Below are positions 45,155 to 54,450 of a DNA stretch of 64,000 bases, piece after piece. Under the pieces are notes generated by a model that searched no databases, had not been told where the DNA came from, and worked only from the letters and a program-made list of their open reading frames with translations. A program made the translations under genes and the position numbers. The stretch lies in contig JBFHQE010000006.1 in NCBI GenBank assembly GCA_041592335.1, forward strand, positions 1 to 64,000, given 5' to 3'. Source of the stretch: JBFHQE01 sp041592335. GTDB taxonomy: Bacteria > Pseudomonadota > Gammaproteobacteria > Thiohalobacterales > Thiohalobacteraceae. Numbering within the stretch: position 1 is the first letter of the stretch; each line of letters begins with the position of its first letter.

Positions 45155-46603
45155 TCAGCTACCGGTCCAGGCCAGGTCCAGCTCACGCGCGGCACGTACA
45201 TCGTCCAGCCGTCGTACCGGCTGGGTATGCGGCGCCTCTTTCAACAGCTCCGCGTTGTCTTTCGCTTCTTCATGAATCTTCACCATCGCCTCGACAAAAC
45301 CATCCAGGTCTTCCTTGGCTTCCGACTCGGTCGGCTCAATCAGCAGACACTCGGGCACCAGCAACGGGAAGTAGGTGGTGGGCGCGTGATAACCATAGTC
45401 CAGCAGGCGCTTGGCGAAATCCATCGCCGTGACATCCAGTTCCTTCTTCTGCTTCTTCAGCGTCACAATGAACTCGTGGGTTGCGCGGCGTTTCGGGAAC
45501 GCCAGATCAAACCCGGCTTCACGCAGCCGCGCCAGCAGATAGTTGGCATTCAGCGTTGCGTACTCCGCCACCCGCTGCATGCCTTCACGACCGAGCATGC
45601 GCGCATAAATATAGGCCCGCAGCAATACACCGGCATTGCCCATGAAGGCCGACATGCGACCGATGGACTGCGGCTTGTCTTTTTCCGTAATCCAGAAATA
45701 GTGGCCGTTATTTTCGCCCACCATCGGTACGGGGAGGAACGGCGCCAGCCTTTCAGACACGCCGACCGGACCCGCACCCGGACCGCCACCGCCGTGCGGC
45801 GTGGAGAAGGTCTTGTGCAGATTCATGTGAATCACATCGAAGCCCATATCGCCCGGGCGCACCTTGCCGAGGATCGCATTCAGGTTGGCGCCGTCGTAAT
45901 ACAGCAGACCACCGGCCTGATGCACCGTCTTCGCAATCTCTTCGATCTTGCGTTCGAATACACCCAGCGTGGACGGATTGGTCAGCATGATACCGGCCGT
46001 CTGCGGACCGACCGCGGCCTTCAACGCCTCGATATCGACATCGCCTTCCTTGTTGGTCGGAATTTCCCTGACCTCGTAACCGCACATATTGGCCGTCGCC
46101 GGATTGGTGCCATGCGCCGCATCGGGCACCAGAATCTCGGTACGCGCCGTGTCGTTGCGCGCGTCGTGGTAGGCACGAATCATCGCCACGCCGGCAAACT
46201 CACCCTGCGCACCGGCGGCTGGCGTCAGTGAAACGGATTTCATGCCGGTCACGTCTTTCAGCATTTCCTGCAGTTCATACAGACAGGCCATGTAACCCTG
46301 ACTCGCGGACTCCGGCGCATAAGGATGCCGCGCCAGCAACCCCGGCAGCATGGCGTAGGTATTACAGCCACGCGGGTTGTATTTCATGGTGCAGGAACCC
46401 AGCGGATAAAAATTGGTATCGATTGAAAAGTTTTTCTGCGACAGCCGCGTGTAATGCCGCACCGCCTGTAATTCGGAAACTTCCGGCAGGCCAGGCTTTT
46501 CGCTACGCAACTGGTTCGCGGGCAGATCGGAGAGGTCCGCCATAGTGGCCGGTGATTGCGCGGTGGCTTCGCGGCCGGGACGAGAGTGTTCAAAGATCAG
46601 CAT
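45155..46603 (-). CDS. gcvPB: Glycine decarboxylase subunit 2 (split P protein)
   Basis: 482 residues. It contains the PLP-binding lysine in MNLHKTFSTPHGGGGPGAGPVGV, and TNPSTLGVFERKI, GANLNAILG. The C-terminal half of the P protein is a separate gene here, unlike the single gcvP of E. coli. With GcvPA it decarboxylates glycine and passes the aminomethyl group to the lipoyl arm of GcvH. It follows gcvPA with a 5-base gap, last in the operon. Confidence 0.96.
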   Translation of the reverse strand: MLIFEHSRPGREATAQSPATMADLSDLPANQLRSEKPGLPEVSELQAVRHYTRLSQKNFSIDTNFYPLGSCTMKYNPRGCNTYAMLPGLLARHPYAPESASQGYMACLYELQEMLKDVTGMKSVSLTPAAGAQGEFAGVAMIRAYHDARNDTARTEILVPDAAHGTNPATANMCGYEVREIPTNKEGDVDIEALKAAVGPQTAGIMLTNPSTLGVFERKIEEIAKTVHQAGGLLYYDGANLNAILGKVRPGDMGFDVIHMNLHKTFSTPHGGGGPGAGPVGVSERLAPFLPVPMVGENNGHYFWITEKDKPQSIGRMSAFMGNAGVLLRAYIYARMLGREGMQRVAEYATLNANYLLARLREAGFDLAFPKRRATHEFIVTLKKQKKELDVTAMDFAKRLLDYGYHAPTTYFPLLVPECLLIEPTESEAKEDLDGFVEAMVKIHEEAKDNAELLKEAPHTQPVRRLDDVRAARELDLAWTGS

Positions 46604-46608
46604 ATAGG

Positions 46609-48006
46609 TTACGCCCCGTGAGATTGTGAAAGTACGCCGCTGCTGGCATGGGTTGCAATCGCTTGCCCCAACAATTCCGCATAGCGCGCAAGATCCTGCC
46701 CGGTCTTGGTTTCTGTCGCACAGACCAGCAGACTGTTTTCCAGCTCGGGATAATCGTCCTGCAAGGCAAAACCCGGTAGCAGATTCTGTGACGCCAGATC
46801 CTGCATCACGGCATCCAGCGACGCATCGAGCGTCAGGACAGCCTCATGAAAACAGGGCCGACTGAAACGCGGCTTAACATGCTCACCGCTCAACTGATTA
46901 ATTAGCGATACCGTATTGGCGTGCGACTGACTCGCCATGCGTTGCAGACCGGCACCGCCGACAATCGACATAAATATCGTAGAAGCAGTGACCGCGAGTC
47001 CCTGGTTTGTACAGATGTTCGAGGTCGCCTTGGTACGGCGGATATGCTGTTCGCGCGCCTGCAGGGTCAGCGTATAGCCGATGCGACCATCACGATCGAC
47101 CGTGCGCCCGACAATACGACCCGGCATCTGCCGCACATGCGCCTGCTTGGCGCACATAAAGCCATAGTAAGGTCCTCCCGATGACAGTGGCACACCCAGC
47201 GGCTGGCCTTCGCCACAGGCGATATCCACACCGTTGTCACCCCACTGACCCGGCGGCTTCAGCACCGACATCACCAGCGGATTGACCACGGCGATGGTCA
47301 GTGCGCCGTTGTTCTGCGCCCAGTTGGTGAGATCATCGACATCTTCCAGCACACCGAAGAAATTCGGTTGCGCAATCACGACGGCGGTAATATCCTGACC
47401 TTCGTATTCCTTCAACGCCTCGACCGGCGTATGCCCGCCCGCCGCATCGTATGGCACCTCGATCAGCTCGATGCCCTGGTTATGCACGATACTGTATGTG
47501 GTCTTGCGGTAATTTGGATGTAACGCACGCGGCACCAGTATCTTCTTCGATTTGGATTTGCGATTGGCGCGCACCGCCATCAACACGGCTTCGGCAAGGC
47601 CGGAAGCACCGTCGTACAGCGAGGCATTGGAAACATCCATCGCCATCAGCCGCGTCATCATGGTCTGGTATTCGTAGATAACCTGCAGCGTGCCCTGGCT
47701 GGCCTCGGCCTGGTAAGGCGTGTAGGCACTGTAGAACTCGCCGCGCGTGGTGATCTCCCACACCGCCGCCGGGATATGGTGCTCATAGGCACCGGCGCCG
47801 ATAAAGTTAAGCGGATGACCATCCTGTTCGGCGCGCTGCATCATCAGGCGGCCGATTTCCATTTCGCTCATTGCTTCCGGAACAGCATTCAACTTGCCGA
47901 TGCGCAGGCTTTGCGGAATCTCGTCGAACAGATTTTCAATAGTGTCGACGCCAATGGCATCGAGCATGGCGGCGACTTCGCCTTCAGTATGAGGAATAAA
48001 GGGCAT
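46609..48006 (-). CDS. gcvPA: Glycine decarboxylase subunit 1 (split P protein)
   Basis: 465 residues, starting MPFIPHTEGEVAAMLDAIGV. It shows the subunit-1 segments FIGAGAYEHHIPAAVWEI, YTPYQAEASQGTLQVIYEYQTMM and GRTVDRDGRIGYTLTLQAREQHIRR. It pairs with GcvPB to form the alpha2beta2 P protein. It lies 5 bases downstream of gcvH. The split form is common outside Enterobacterales, so the gene order is E. coli-like but the allele type is not. Confidence 0.96.
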   Translation of the reverse strand: MPFIPHTEGEVAAMLDAIGVDTIENLFDEIPQSLRIGKLNAVPEAMSEMEIGRLMMQRAEQDGHPLNFIGAGAYEHHIPAAVWEITTRGEFYSAYTPYQAEASQGTLQVIYEYQTMMTRLMAMDVSNASLYDGASGLAEAVLMAVRANRKSKSKKILVPRALHPNYRKTTYSIVHNQGIELIEVPYDAAGGHTPVEALKEYEGQDITAVVIAQPNFFGVLEDVDDLTNWAQNNGALTIAVVNPLVMSVLKPPGQWGDNGVDIACGEGQPLGVPLSSGGPYYGFMCAKQAHVRQMPGRIVGRTVDRDGRIGYTLTLQAREQHIRRTKATSNICTNQGLAVTASTIFMSIVGGAGLQRMASQSHANTVSLINQLSGEHVKPRFSRPCFHEAVLTLDASLDAVMQDLASQNLLPGFALQDDYPELENSLLVCATETKTGQDLARYAELLGQAIATHASSGVLSQSHGA

Positions 48007-48011
48007 AGTGA

Positions 48012-48404
48012 TTAGTGATCTTCGTTTTCACAAAACTCGGCGTAGGCATCCGCATCCAGCAACTCTTCCAGTTCCTCGGGATCGCTCAGTTTGAGTTTCA
48101 TGATCCAGCCATCGCCGTAAGCGTCCTGGTTCACGGATTCCGGACTGTCGGCCAGCGCTTCGTTGGACTCGATAACCTCACCGGTCAACGGCGAGTAAAC
48201 ATCGGATGCCGCTTTTACAGACTCAACCACGGCACAGGCATCGCCGACATCGAAGGCAGCACCGACTTCCGGCACTTCAACGAACACCATGTCACCCAAC
48301 TGGTCCTGGGCATGATCGGTAATACCAATCGTGGCTTCATCGCCTTCAACACGAATCCACTCATGGCTCTTGGTGTATTTCAGATCGGATGGCACATCAC
48401 TCAT
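48012..48404 (-). CDS. gcvH: Glycine cleavage system H protein
   Basis: 130 residues. The lipoylated lysine is in ACAVVESVKAASDVYSPLTGEV. The start at 48402-48404 (MSDVPSDLKYTKSHEWIRVEGD) is the family start; the frame is open 22 codons further into a REP pair. It shuttles the aminomethyl group between P, T and L proteins. It lies between gcvT and gcvPA. Confidence 0.97.
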   Translation of the reverse strand: MSDVPSDLKYTKSHEWIRVEGDEATIGITDHAQDQLGDMVFVEVPEVGAAFDVGDACAVVESVKAASDVYSPLTGEVIESNEALADSPESVNQDAYGDGWIMKLKLSDPEELEELLDADAYAEFCENEDH

Positions 48405-48443
48405 CGCAATATCCTCGATTAATAAAATTAAATTTAAGTATTT

Positions 48444-48492
48444 GCAGGAGCGAGCTTGCTCGCGAACCATTCGCGGCCAAGGCCGCTCCTAC
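48444..48492. repeat. REP-like palindrome pair (family A) between gcvT and gcvH
   Basis: GCAGGAGCGAGCTTGCTCGC faces TCGCGGCCAAGGCCGCTCC and TAC, with only a few bases between. It sits in the 116-base gap between gcvT and gcvH, which otherwise share an operon. It could stabilise or separate the upstream part of the transcript. Confidence 0.9.
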
Positions 48493-48520
48493 AGAAATCA
48501 GGTTAAAAGACAATAAAGGC

Positions 48521-49615
48521 CTAAACCTTCACTTCACCATTGCGTACGAATGGTGGCTTCACAATCCTTGCAGTCACTTCCTTGCCGCGAATATCGACCG
48601 TGACCTTATCCGCCGTCACCCCGGCTGGAATCCGCGCCAGCGCAATCGAGCCGTTCATGGTCGGCGAGAAACTGCCACTGGTGATCTCGCCCTCGCCCTG
48701 ATCGGTAATCACCTTCATGTGATTGCGCAACACGCCCTTGCCTTCCAGCACCAGCCCGACAAATTTCTGTGGCACACCAGACTCTTTCTGCGTCGCCAGC
48801 GCCGCGCGGCCGATAAAATCGCGCGCGGCGGGTTCCCAGGCAATCGTCCAGCCCAGACCGGACACCAGTGGCGTGGTTTCCTCGGTCATGTCGGTGCCAT
48901 ACAGGTTCATCCCGGCTTCCAGCCGCAAGGTGTCGCGCGCGCCGAGCCCGATGGGTTTGACCCCGGCATCCGCCAGCGCCTGCCAGAAGGCATCCGCCTC
49001 AGCGGCCGGGAGCATGATCTCGAAGCCGTCCTCGCCGGTATAACCGGTACGGGCCACGAACCAGTCATCCGGGCCGATACCCTCGACGAATGCATAAAAG
49101 GGTTTGAGTTCACTGGCGCCCTGGTATTTCGCGTCCAGCACCTTGAGCGTAAGTTCGCGCGCGCTGGGTCCCTGCACGGCAATCATGGCCATCTCGGGGC
49201 GCTCGGTAACAGTCACGTCAAATGCGGCGGCCTGCTGGTTGATCCAGTCCAGGTCCTTGTCGCGGGTGGCGGCATTCACCACCAGGCGGAACCAGTCTTC
49301 GTTGATGAAATAGGTGATCAGGTCATCGATCACGCCGCCCTGCGCGTTCAGCATGCAGCTGTAAAGGGCCTTGCCTGCTTCCTGCAGACGGTCCACGTCG
49401 TTGGCGAGCAGTTTTTTGAGACAGGCGCGTACCTGGCTGCCGGTCAGGTCGATGACGGTCATGTGCGAGACATCGAACATGCCGGCGGCGGAGCGCACGG
49501 TACGGTGTTCTTCCAGCATGGAGCCGTACTGGATCGGCATTTCCCAGCCAGCGAAATCGACGATCTTGGCGCCCATGCGGACATGCGCGTTATAAAGCGG
49601 GGTTTGATTGCCCAT
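48521..49615 (-). CDS. gcvT: Aminomethyltransferase (glycine cleavage T protein)
   Basis: 364 residues. It starts MGNQTPLYNAHVRMGAKIVDFAGWEMPIQYGSMLEEH and contains ARTGYTGEDGFEIMLP and LGARDTLRLEAGMNLYGTDM, all GcvT hallmarks. It transfers the methylene group to tetrahydrofolate. The frame runs 51 codons further upstream but that stretch is the glycine riboswitch, so the ATG at 49613-49615 (CAGGAG upstream) is the start. First gene of the gcv operon. Confidence 0.97.
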   Translation of the reverse strand: MGNQTPLYNAHVRMGAKIVDFAGWEMPIQYGSMLEEHRTVRSAAGMFDVSHMTVIDLTGSQVRACLKKLLANDVDRLQEAGKALYSCMLNAQGGVIDDLITYFINEDWFRLVVNAATRDKDLDWINQQAAAFDVTVTERPEMAMIAVQGPSARELTLKVLDAKYQGASELKPFYAFVEGIGPDDWFVARTGYTGEDGFEIMLPAAEADAFWQALADAGVKPIGLGARDTLRLEAGMNLYGTDMTEETTPLVSGLGWTIAWEPAARDFIGRAALATQKESGVPQKFVGLVLEGKGVLRNHMKVITDQGEGEITSGSFSPTMNGSIALARIPAGVTADKVTVDIRGKEVTARIVKPPFVRNGEVKV

Positions 49616-49671
49616 TAAAATTGAAACTCCTGAACGGTGGTCACGTCCGTGACGGTGACAGCAAAAATCTG

Positions 49672-49865
49672 TCGCCCCTCTGTCCCCTAACCTGAGAGTT
49701 TCAGCAAGTTCAGTGACTTGCATCCCCTTCGGTGGATTGTCAAATCGACAATCGCTCTCCAGAGTCAACGTCCCACTGCGGTCCTTTTGCCTGAGCGTTT
49801 CCGGGCGTGTTGCGCCTTCGGCGGCCGACCCCTCAATCTATAAAACCAAGGTCAGCTCTCTTCCA
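49672..49865 (-). ncRNA. Tandem glycine riboswitch upstream of gcvT
   Basis: Two consecutive aptamers can be read on the minus strand. The first has GCCGAAGGCGCAAC, GCCCGGAAACGCTCAGGC, AAAAGGACC and CTCTGGAGAG. The second has CCACCGAAGGGGATGCAAG, TGAAACTCTCAGG, TTAGGGGACAGAGGGG. These are the conserved blocks of tandem glycine riboswitches. Downstream hairpins (GACAG/CTGTC and GTCAC/GTGAC) precede the gcvT ribosome-binding site without a T-run, so control may be on translation. It should raise gcv expression when glycine is abundant. Boundaries are approximate. Confidence 0.93.
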
Positions 49866-49889
49866 CAGCAGCTTTCATTGAAGGTTGCG

Positions 49890-49919
49890 ACTATAACCCG
49901 GTCCGGGCTCAGTCGCCAA
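49890..49919 (-). promoter_or_regulatory. Predicted promoter of the glycine riboswitch-gcv operon
   Basis: On the minus strand TTGGCG (49919-49914) is followed after 18 bases by TATAGT (49895-49890). The start would lie about 49883, shortly before the first aptamer. The -35 lies inside the last codons of the nitroreductase gene. Confidence 0.5.
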
Positions 49920-50517
49920 ATCGATCCGTAAAAATAATCTCCTCGTCATTCATGCGGCTGCCGCGCGGCCAGACGTCCTCGCGTTTTTTGCCGATGGTGA
50001 CAATCAGGCCAATGATGTTATCTTCCGGTAAATGAACCAGTTGCGCCACGCCATCGAAATCGAAGCCGTCCAGGGGGCAGGAATCATAGCCCAGTGCCTG
50101 CGCCGCCAGCATCATGTTCATCGCCGCCATGCTGACGGAACGCATCGCCTCGTCGACCTGCGTTTGCTCCCGCCCTTCGTAAAAACCGAGCATGGAATCC
50201 ACGATCTGCTGACCGAATTCGCCCGGTGCATGCCGCCAGTAGCGTGCCGGGTCCTTTTTCCAGGCCTTCAGATCGGCGCAGATCACCACCAGCAGCGAGG
50301 CATCCGTCATCTGCGGCTGATCCCAGGCCAGTTCGCGAATTTTCTGCCGCAGACCCTTGTCGCGCACAATTACAAAACGCCAGTTCTGCATATTGAACGC
50401 GGTCGGCGCGAGGCGCGCCGCATCGAGCATTTTCTGCTCGTCTTTGGGCGGGATCTCGACCGTCGGGTCAAACAGCTTGATGGCCCGGCGGGCCTCGATC
50501 GCGTTAAATACATCCAT
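49909..50517 (-). CDS. Nitroreductase-family flavoprotein
   Basis: 202 residues. It starts MDVFNAIEARRAIKLFDPTV, with the FMN-binding ARR and the SAPTAFNMQNWRFVIV-like segment (LAPTAFNMQNWRFVIVRD). The C-terminal GLIVTIGKKREDVWPRG is also typical. The family reduces nitro groups, quinones or flavins with NAD(P)H. It is inserted between gcvT and ubiI relative to the order in E. coli. The substrate is unknown. Confidence 0.9.
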   Translation of the reverse strand: MDVFNAIEARRAIKLFDPTVEIPPKDEQKMLDAARLAPTAFNMQNWRFVIVRDKGLRQKIRELAWDQPQMTDASLLVVICADLKAWKKDPARYWRHAPGEFGQQIVDSMLGFYEGREQTQVDEAMRSVSMAAMNMMLAAQALGYDSCPLDGFDFDGVAQLVHLPEDNIIGLIVTIGKKREDVWPRGSRMNDEEIIFTDRFGD

Positions 50518-50570
50518 CGGAAATTAACAGACTTTCTGGGTTGTGGGCGAAACGCCGCATTATATAGGAG

Positions 50571-51776
50571 TCAGCGCGCCAGTCGCGGTAAATCCCCCGA
50601 CAAACCCATGGCATGCTTCACGATAAGCTCTTTCACCGGCCCTGCGTTATTCACCAGGTTCAGACCCAGATTGCGTGCCAACTTGAGCGGCGGCAGCGAG
50701 CTACCAAAAAGGTGCTTGAAGCCGTCCATTGCACTCATCATCATCTGGTTCTCGCCACGACGCCAACGCTCGTAACCGCGCAAGGTGGATTTGCGGCTCC
50801 AGTCGTGGCCTTCGTTTTTCGCTTCCAGAACGACCTCGGCCAATGTCGCCGCATCAAGCAAGCCTAGATTCACACCCTGCCCGGCAAGCGGGTGGATCAC
50901 ATGCGCGGCGTCGCCCGCCAGTGCAAAACCCGCCTCGACATAATGCGTCGCATGTTGCTTGCGCAGTGGGAACTTCACGCGTTTACCGACACCTGTCACC
51001 TTGCCGAGCCTTGCACCGAAGGCTTCCGTCAATTCAGACAGAAACAGCTCTTCCGGTATTTCACACAAACGTTGCGCTTCTTCGGGCGAGGTCGACCAGA
51101 CAATGGAACAACGGCCATCGCGTAACGGCAGGAACGCCAGCGGTCCGGTCGGTAAAAACCGTTGCCATGCCGTAGCCTGATGCGACTCTTCCGTCTCAAC
51201 CACGCATACCACCGCTTCCTGCTTATAGGGCTGCACTTCAACCGCAATACCAGCCATGCCACGCAAGGGCGAATTGGCGCCATCGGCACCGACCAGCAAT
51301 TTGCCTTGCAACACAGTGCCATTCGATAACGTCACTTTCATCAGGCCATCGTCACGCGTAAACGACACCACTTCTGCCGGACAGAAGTGATGAACAGAAG
51401 GTGTCCTGGCAATAGCTTCCAGCAAAGCTGTCTGTATCACGCGCTGCTCGATGATATGGCCGAGCATCTGCTCATTGATACTGGCTGAATCAAAATGTAT
51501 CTGGCCATTACCCTTGGCATCCCAGACCTGCATGTCGCGGAATGGGCTGACGCCAAGTTCGACCATGCGATCCCAGACATCGAGTTGCTCGAAGATTTTT
51601 TGCGAAGCACGGGTAATGGCAAACACGCGTAGATCGACACTACCTTCCGGCCACGCCGTAGAAAAAGTCTGCGCATCAATCAGGGCCACGCGCATGCCCT
51701 GCTGGCCCAGCGCGAGCGCCAGCGTCCCGCCCACCGAGCTACCGCCTACAATGATTGCGTCGAATTGTGATTCCAT
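50571..51776 (-). CDS. ubiI: Ubiquinone C5-hydroxylase, FAD-dependent
   Basis: 401 residues of the UbiH/UbiF/VisC family. The N-terminal FAD site reads IIVGGSSVGGTLALALGQQG (GGSSVGG instead of the usual GGGxxG), the middle block is VGADGANSPLR, and the C-terminal FAD block is ALAGDAAHVIHPLAGQGVNLGLLDA. Its position next to ubiH and gcvT matches E. coli ubiI (visC), hence the symbol; UbiF-like specificity cannot be excluded. A family B repeat pair lies just upstream. Confidence 0.9.
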   Translation of the reverse strand: MESQFDAIIVGGSSVGGTLALALGQQGMRVALIDAQTFSTAWPEGSVDLRVFAITRASQKIFEQLDVWDRMVELGVSPFRDMQVWDAKGNGQIHFDSASINEQMLGHIIEQRVIQTALLEAIARTPSVHHFCPAEVVSFTRDDGLMKVTLSNGTVLQGKLLVGADGANSPLRGMAGIAVEVQPYKQEAVVCVVETEESHQATAWQRFLPTGPLAFLPLRDGRCSIVWSTSPEEAQRLCEIPEELFLSELTEAFGARLGKVTGVGKRVKFPLRKQHATHYVEAGFALAGDAAHVIHPLAGQGVNLGLLDAATLAEVVLEAKNEGHDWSRKSTLRGYERWRRGENQMMMSAMDGFKHLFGSSLPPLKLARNLGLNLVNNAGPVKELIVKHAMGLSGDLPRLAR

Positions 51777-51805
51777 TTCAAAACACCTTAACGGTTCTGG
51801 TATCC

Positions 51806-51877
51806 CGTCACCCCGGCGAAGGCCGGGGTCCAGTTGTTATTGAAAGCCTCCTGGATTCCGGCCTGCGCCGGAATGAC
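51806..51877. repeat. Paired dispersed palindromes (family B)
   Basis: CGTCACCCCGGCGAAGGCCG with GGGTCCAG faces TCCTGGATTCCGGCCTGCGC with CGGAATGAC. The right unit is the same as at 27792-27822. They fill the gap between ubiH and ubiI. Confidence 0.85.
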
Positions 51878-51885
51878 AAAAGCAC

Positions 51886-53109
51886 TTATTCCAGCGGCAC
51901 ACCGCGCGCCAGGCGCGGCAACTTACCCGCACGCCCCATGGTCAACTTGCCGAACAGTCGTTTCGCCGGCGGCAACAGATCCAGCGCCAGCATACCCAGG
52001 TCGCGCACACAGGCCACGGGTAACAGTGGATTACTGAACAGGCGGTTTAACCCGTCGGTAAAGGCAATCACGCGCCGGTGATCGTTCTTGCGCCAGTCGG
52101 CATAACGCTGAATGGTCGACAATGCACCCAAATCCTGCTGATGCTGTTTTGCCTCCAGCAATACGTCGGCCAGCGCCGCCACATCACGCAGGCCGAGATT
52201 AAAACCCTGCCCCGCAATCGGATGCAGCGTATGCGCGGCATTGCCAATCAGGGCCAGGCGGTTGCGTACCGATTCATTCGCGCGCACCAGCACCAGGGGA
52301 TACGCCACGCGCTTGCCGACCTTTTCAAATCGCCCCAGGCGTTGGCCGAAGCGTTCCTGCAAATGCGCAAGAAAGTCCTTGTCCGACATCGCCAGCACTT
52401 CATCTACACGATCTCGCTTCACCGTTAATACCACCGAACAACGCCCTTCGCTCATCGGCAGCAGGGCCAGGGGACCGGTATCCGTAAAGCGCTCATAAGC
52501 TACATTGTCATGCAGCAACTGGGTTTTGACATTGGTAATAATCGCGCTCTGGTCATAGCTCCATTGGGTCGTATCGATACCGATTGACTCGCGCACAAAG
52601 GAGCGAGCGCCATCGGCAGCCACTACCAGCTGGGCCGAAAGTTGTTTCTCATCTCCATTATGTTTGACAGTAACGCTGGCCATAGTCGGCTGGATATCGA
52701 GCGCCGTGACTTCCGCCGGGCAGATAAGCTCAACGTCATCCAGCGTTTCCAGCTTCGCACTCAACACTTCACCCATGTCCCGCGCCAGCGCCACATAACC
52801 CAGGGCAGGCACGCCCTCTTCATCATGATGCAGGCGCGCAAAACCAAACCGGCCGCGATCAGAAACATGAATATGCTTGATCGACGTCACGCGATCCTTG
52901 AGTGCCGCCCAGAGCCCCATGCCAGAGAAAATACGTTGCGAACCGGCCGCCAGGGCAATGGAACGATCATCGAATGCGGGCGAGCTATCGCTGTTGAATG
53001 GGAACGCTTCGACAAGACCGATGCGCAGCCCCTGACCGCCCAGCGCGCAGGCCAGGCTGGCACCGACCAGCCCGCCACCAATAATCAATACATCGAACTG
53101 CTCTGCCAT
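51886..53109 (-). CDS. ubiH: 2-octaprenyl-6-methoxyphenol hydroxylase
   Basis: 407 residues. FAD motif LIIGGGLVGASLACALGGQG, then FDDRSIALAAGS (a UbiH-type block), VVAADGARSFVRE and ALIGNAAHTLHPIAGQGFNLGLRD. It hydroxylates an intermediate of ubiquinone synthesis at the inner-membrane face. It follows pepP with 5 bases between, as in E. coli, and is upstream of ubiI. Confidence 0.93.
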   Translation of the reverse strand: MAEQFDVLIIGGGLVGASLACALGGQGLRIGLVEAFPFNSDSSPAFDDRSIALAAGSQRIFSGMGLWAALKDRVTSIKHIHVSDRGRFGFARLHHDEEGVPALGYVALARDMGEVLSAKLETLDDVELICPAEVTALDIQPTMASVTVKHNGDEKQLSAQLVVAADGARSFVRESIGIDTTQWSYDQSAIITNVKTQLLHDNVAYERFTDTGPLALLPMSEGRCSVVLTVKRDRVDEVLAMSDKDFLAHLQERFGQRLGRFEKVGKRVAYPLVLVRANESVRNRLALIGNAAHTLHPIAGQGFNLGLRDVAALADVLLEAKQHQQDLGALSTIQRYADWRKNDHRRVIAFTDGLNRLFSNPLLPVACVRDLGMLALDLLPPAKRLFGKLTMGRAGKLPRLARGVPLE

Positions 53110-53114
53110 CGCCG

Positions 53115-54428
53115 TTACCTGTCTCCCGCCATAAAGGCCTCGATGCCTTCCACGGTTTTAGGGACACCCTGACTCAACACTTCGTAACCGTCCCTGGTCA
53201 CCACGACATCGTCTTCGATGCGAATGCCGATGCCCCACCATTTCTTCGCCACGCCCCGGGTACCGGGCGCGATATACAGGCCCGGCTCCACCGTCATCAC
53301 CATGCCCGGTTCCAGTACGCGCCATTCTCCGCCAACCTTGTAGTCACCGACATCATGCACATCCATGCCGAGCCAGTGGCCGGTGCGGTGCATGTAGAAC
53401 TTGCGGTAGGCTTCGCTTTTAATCGCCTTGGCGACGGTACCCTTGAGGATACCCAGATCAATCAGACCCTTGGTCAGCACCTTCACCGCCGCATCATGCG
53501 GATCGTTCCAGTGATTGCCCGGACGCACCTGTTCGATGGCAGCCAGTTGTGCATGCAATACAATTTCATACAAATCACGCTGCGGTTTGCTGAACTTGCC
53601 GCTCACCGGAAAGGTGCGCGTGATATCCGAGGCATAGCATTCGTATTCCGCACCCGCGTCAATCAATAACAAATCACCCGCATTGAGCCTGGCGTTGTTT
53701 TCCGTGTAATGCAGGATGCAGCCATTCTCGCCACCGCCCACGATGGGCGAATAGGCATGCTCGGCCGCGTGTCGGCGAAACTCGTGGATATACTCCGACT
53801 CAATTTCGTATTCGTACTTGCCCGGCGCGCAGGCCCGCATGGCGCGCCGATGTGCCTGCGCGGCGATTTTGGCTGCCTTGCGCATGGTCTTGATCTCGAC
53901 CGCGCTCTTGTAAAGGCGCATGTCATGCACCAGGTGTTCCAGCGAAATAAACTCGTTAGGCGCGCGCTGACCGGAACGCGAAGCCTCGCGAATGCGCGTC
54001 ACCCAACCCATGAGTTGCGCATCGAATTCGTGCTGCACACCCATGGTGTAGTAGACCCGGTCACGCCCTTCCAGCAGGCCGGGCAGAATGTCATCGATAT
54101 CGTTAATCGGGAAGGCGTCATCGGCGCCATAGAGTTCACAGGCGCCTTCCGGCCCCGCGCGTCGCCCATGCCAGGTTTCCATGTCCGGATCGCGGTCGCG
54201 CACGAACAGGATAAATTCACCATGCTTGCGACCGGGAACCAGGACCAGCACGGCCTCGGGCTCCGGAAAACCCGACAGATAGTAGAAATCGCTGTCCGGC
54301 CGGAACGGGTATTCCACGTCCCGGTTGCGGATCAGGTGCGGCGCGGTGGGGATGATGGCAATCGAGCCCTTGCCCATCATGCGCATGAGCTGTTTACGGC
54401 GGCGGGAAAATTCTGTTTTCGGTAACAC
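53115..54428 (-). CDS. pepP: Xaa-Pro aminopeptidase P
   Basis: 437 residues from a GTG start at 54426-54428 (VLPKTEFSRRRKQLMRMMG), preceded by AGAGAAGG 7 bases upstream. The frame is open 53 codons more without similarity. The creatinase-type metal site is visible: LLIDAGAEYECYASDITRTFPVSG, MHRTGHWLGMDVHDVG and MVMTVEPGLYIAPG, with the final GIRIEDDVVVTRDG. It removes N-terminal residues before proline. It lies between ygfB and ubiH, the enterobacterial order. Confidence 0.94.
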   Translation of the reverse strand: MLPKTEFSRRRKQLMRMMGKGSIAIIPTAPHLIRNRDVEYPFRPDSDFYYLSGFPEPEAVLVLVPGRKHGEFILFVRDRDPDMETWHGRRAGPEGACELYGADDAFPINDIDDILPGLLEGRDRVYYTMGVQHEFDAQLMGWVTRIREASRSGQRAPNEFISLEHLVHDMRLYKSAVEIKTMRKAAKIAAQAHRRAMRACAPGKYEYEIESEYIHEFRRHAAEHAYSPIVGGGENGCILHYTENNARLNAGDLLLIDAGAEYECYASDITRTFPVSGKFSKPQRDLYEIVLHAQLAAIEQVRPGNHWNDPHDAAVKVLTKGLIDLGILKGTVAKAIKSEAYRKFYMHRTGHWLGMDVHDVGDYKVGGEWRVLEPGMVMTVEPGLYIAPGTRGVAKKWWGIGIRIEDDVVVTRDGYEVLSQGVPKTVEGIEAFMAGDR

Positions 54429-54450
54429 GGGGAAACCTTCTCTGAAATCC

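Noticed and set aside
49616..49768. N-terminal extension of gcvT
   Set aside because: The stretch is the glycine riboswitch; the family N-terminus begins at 49615.
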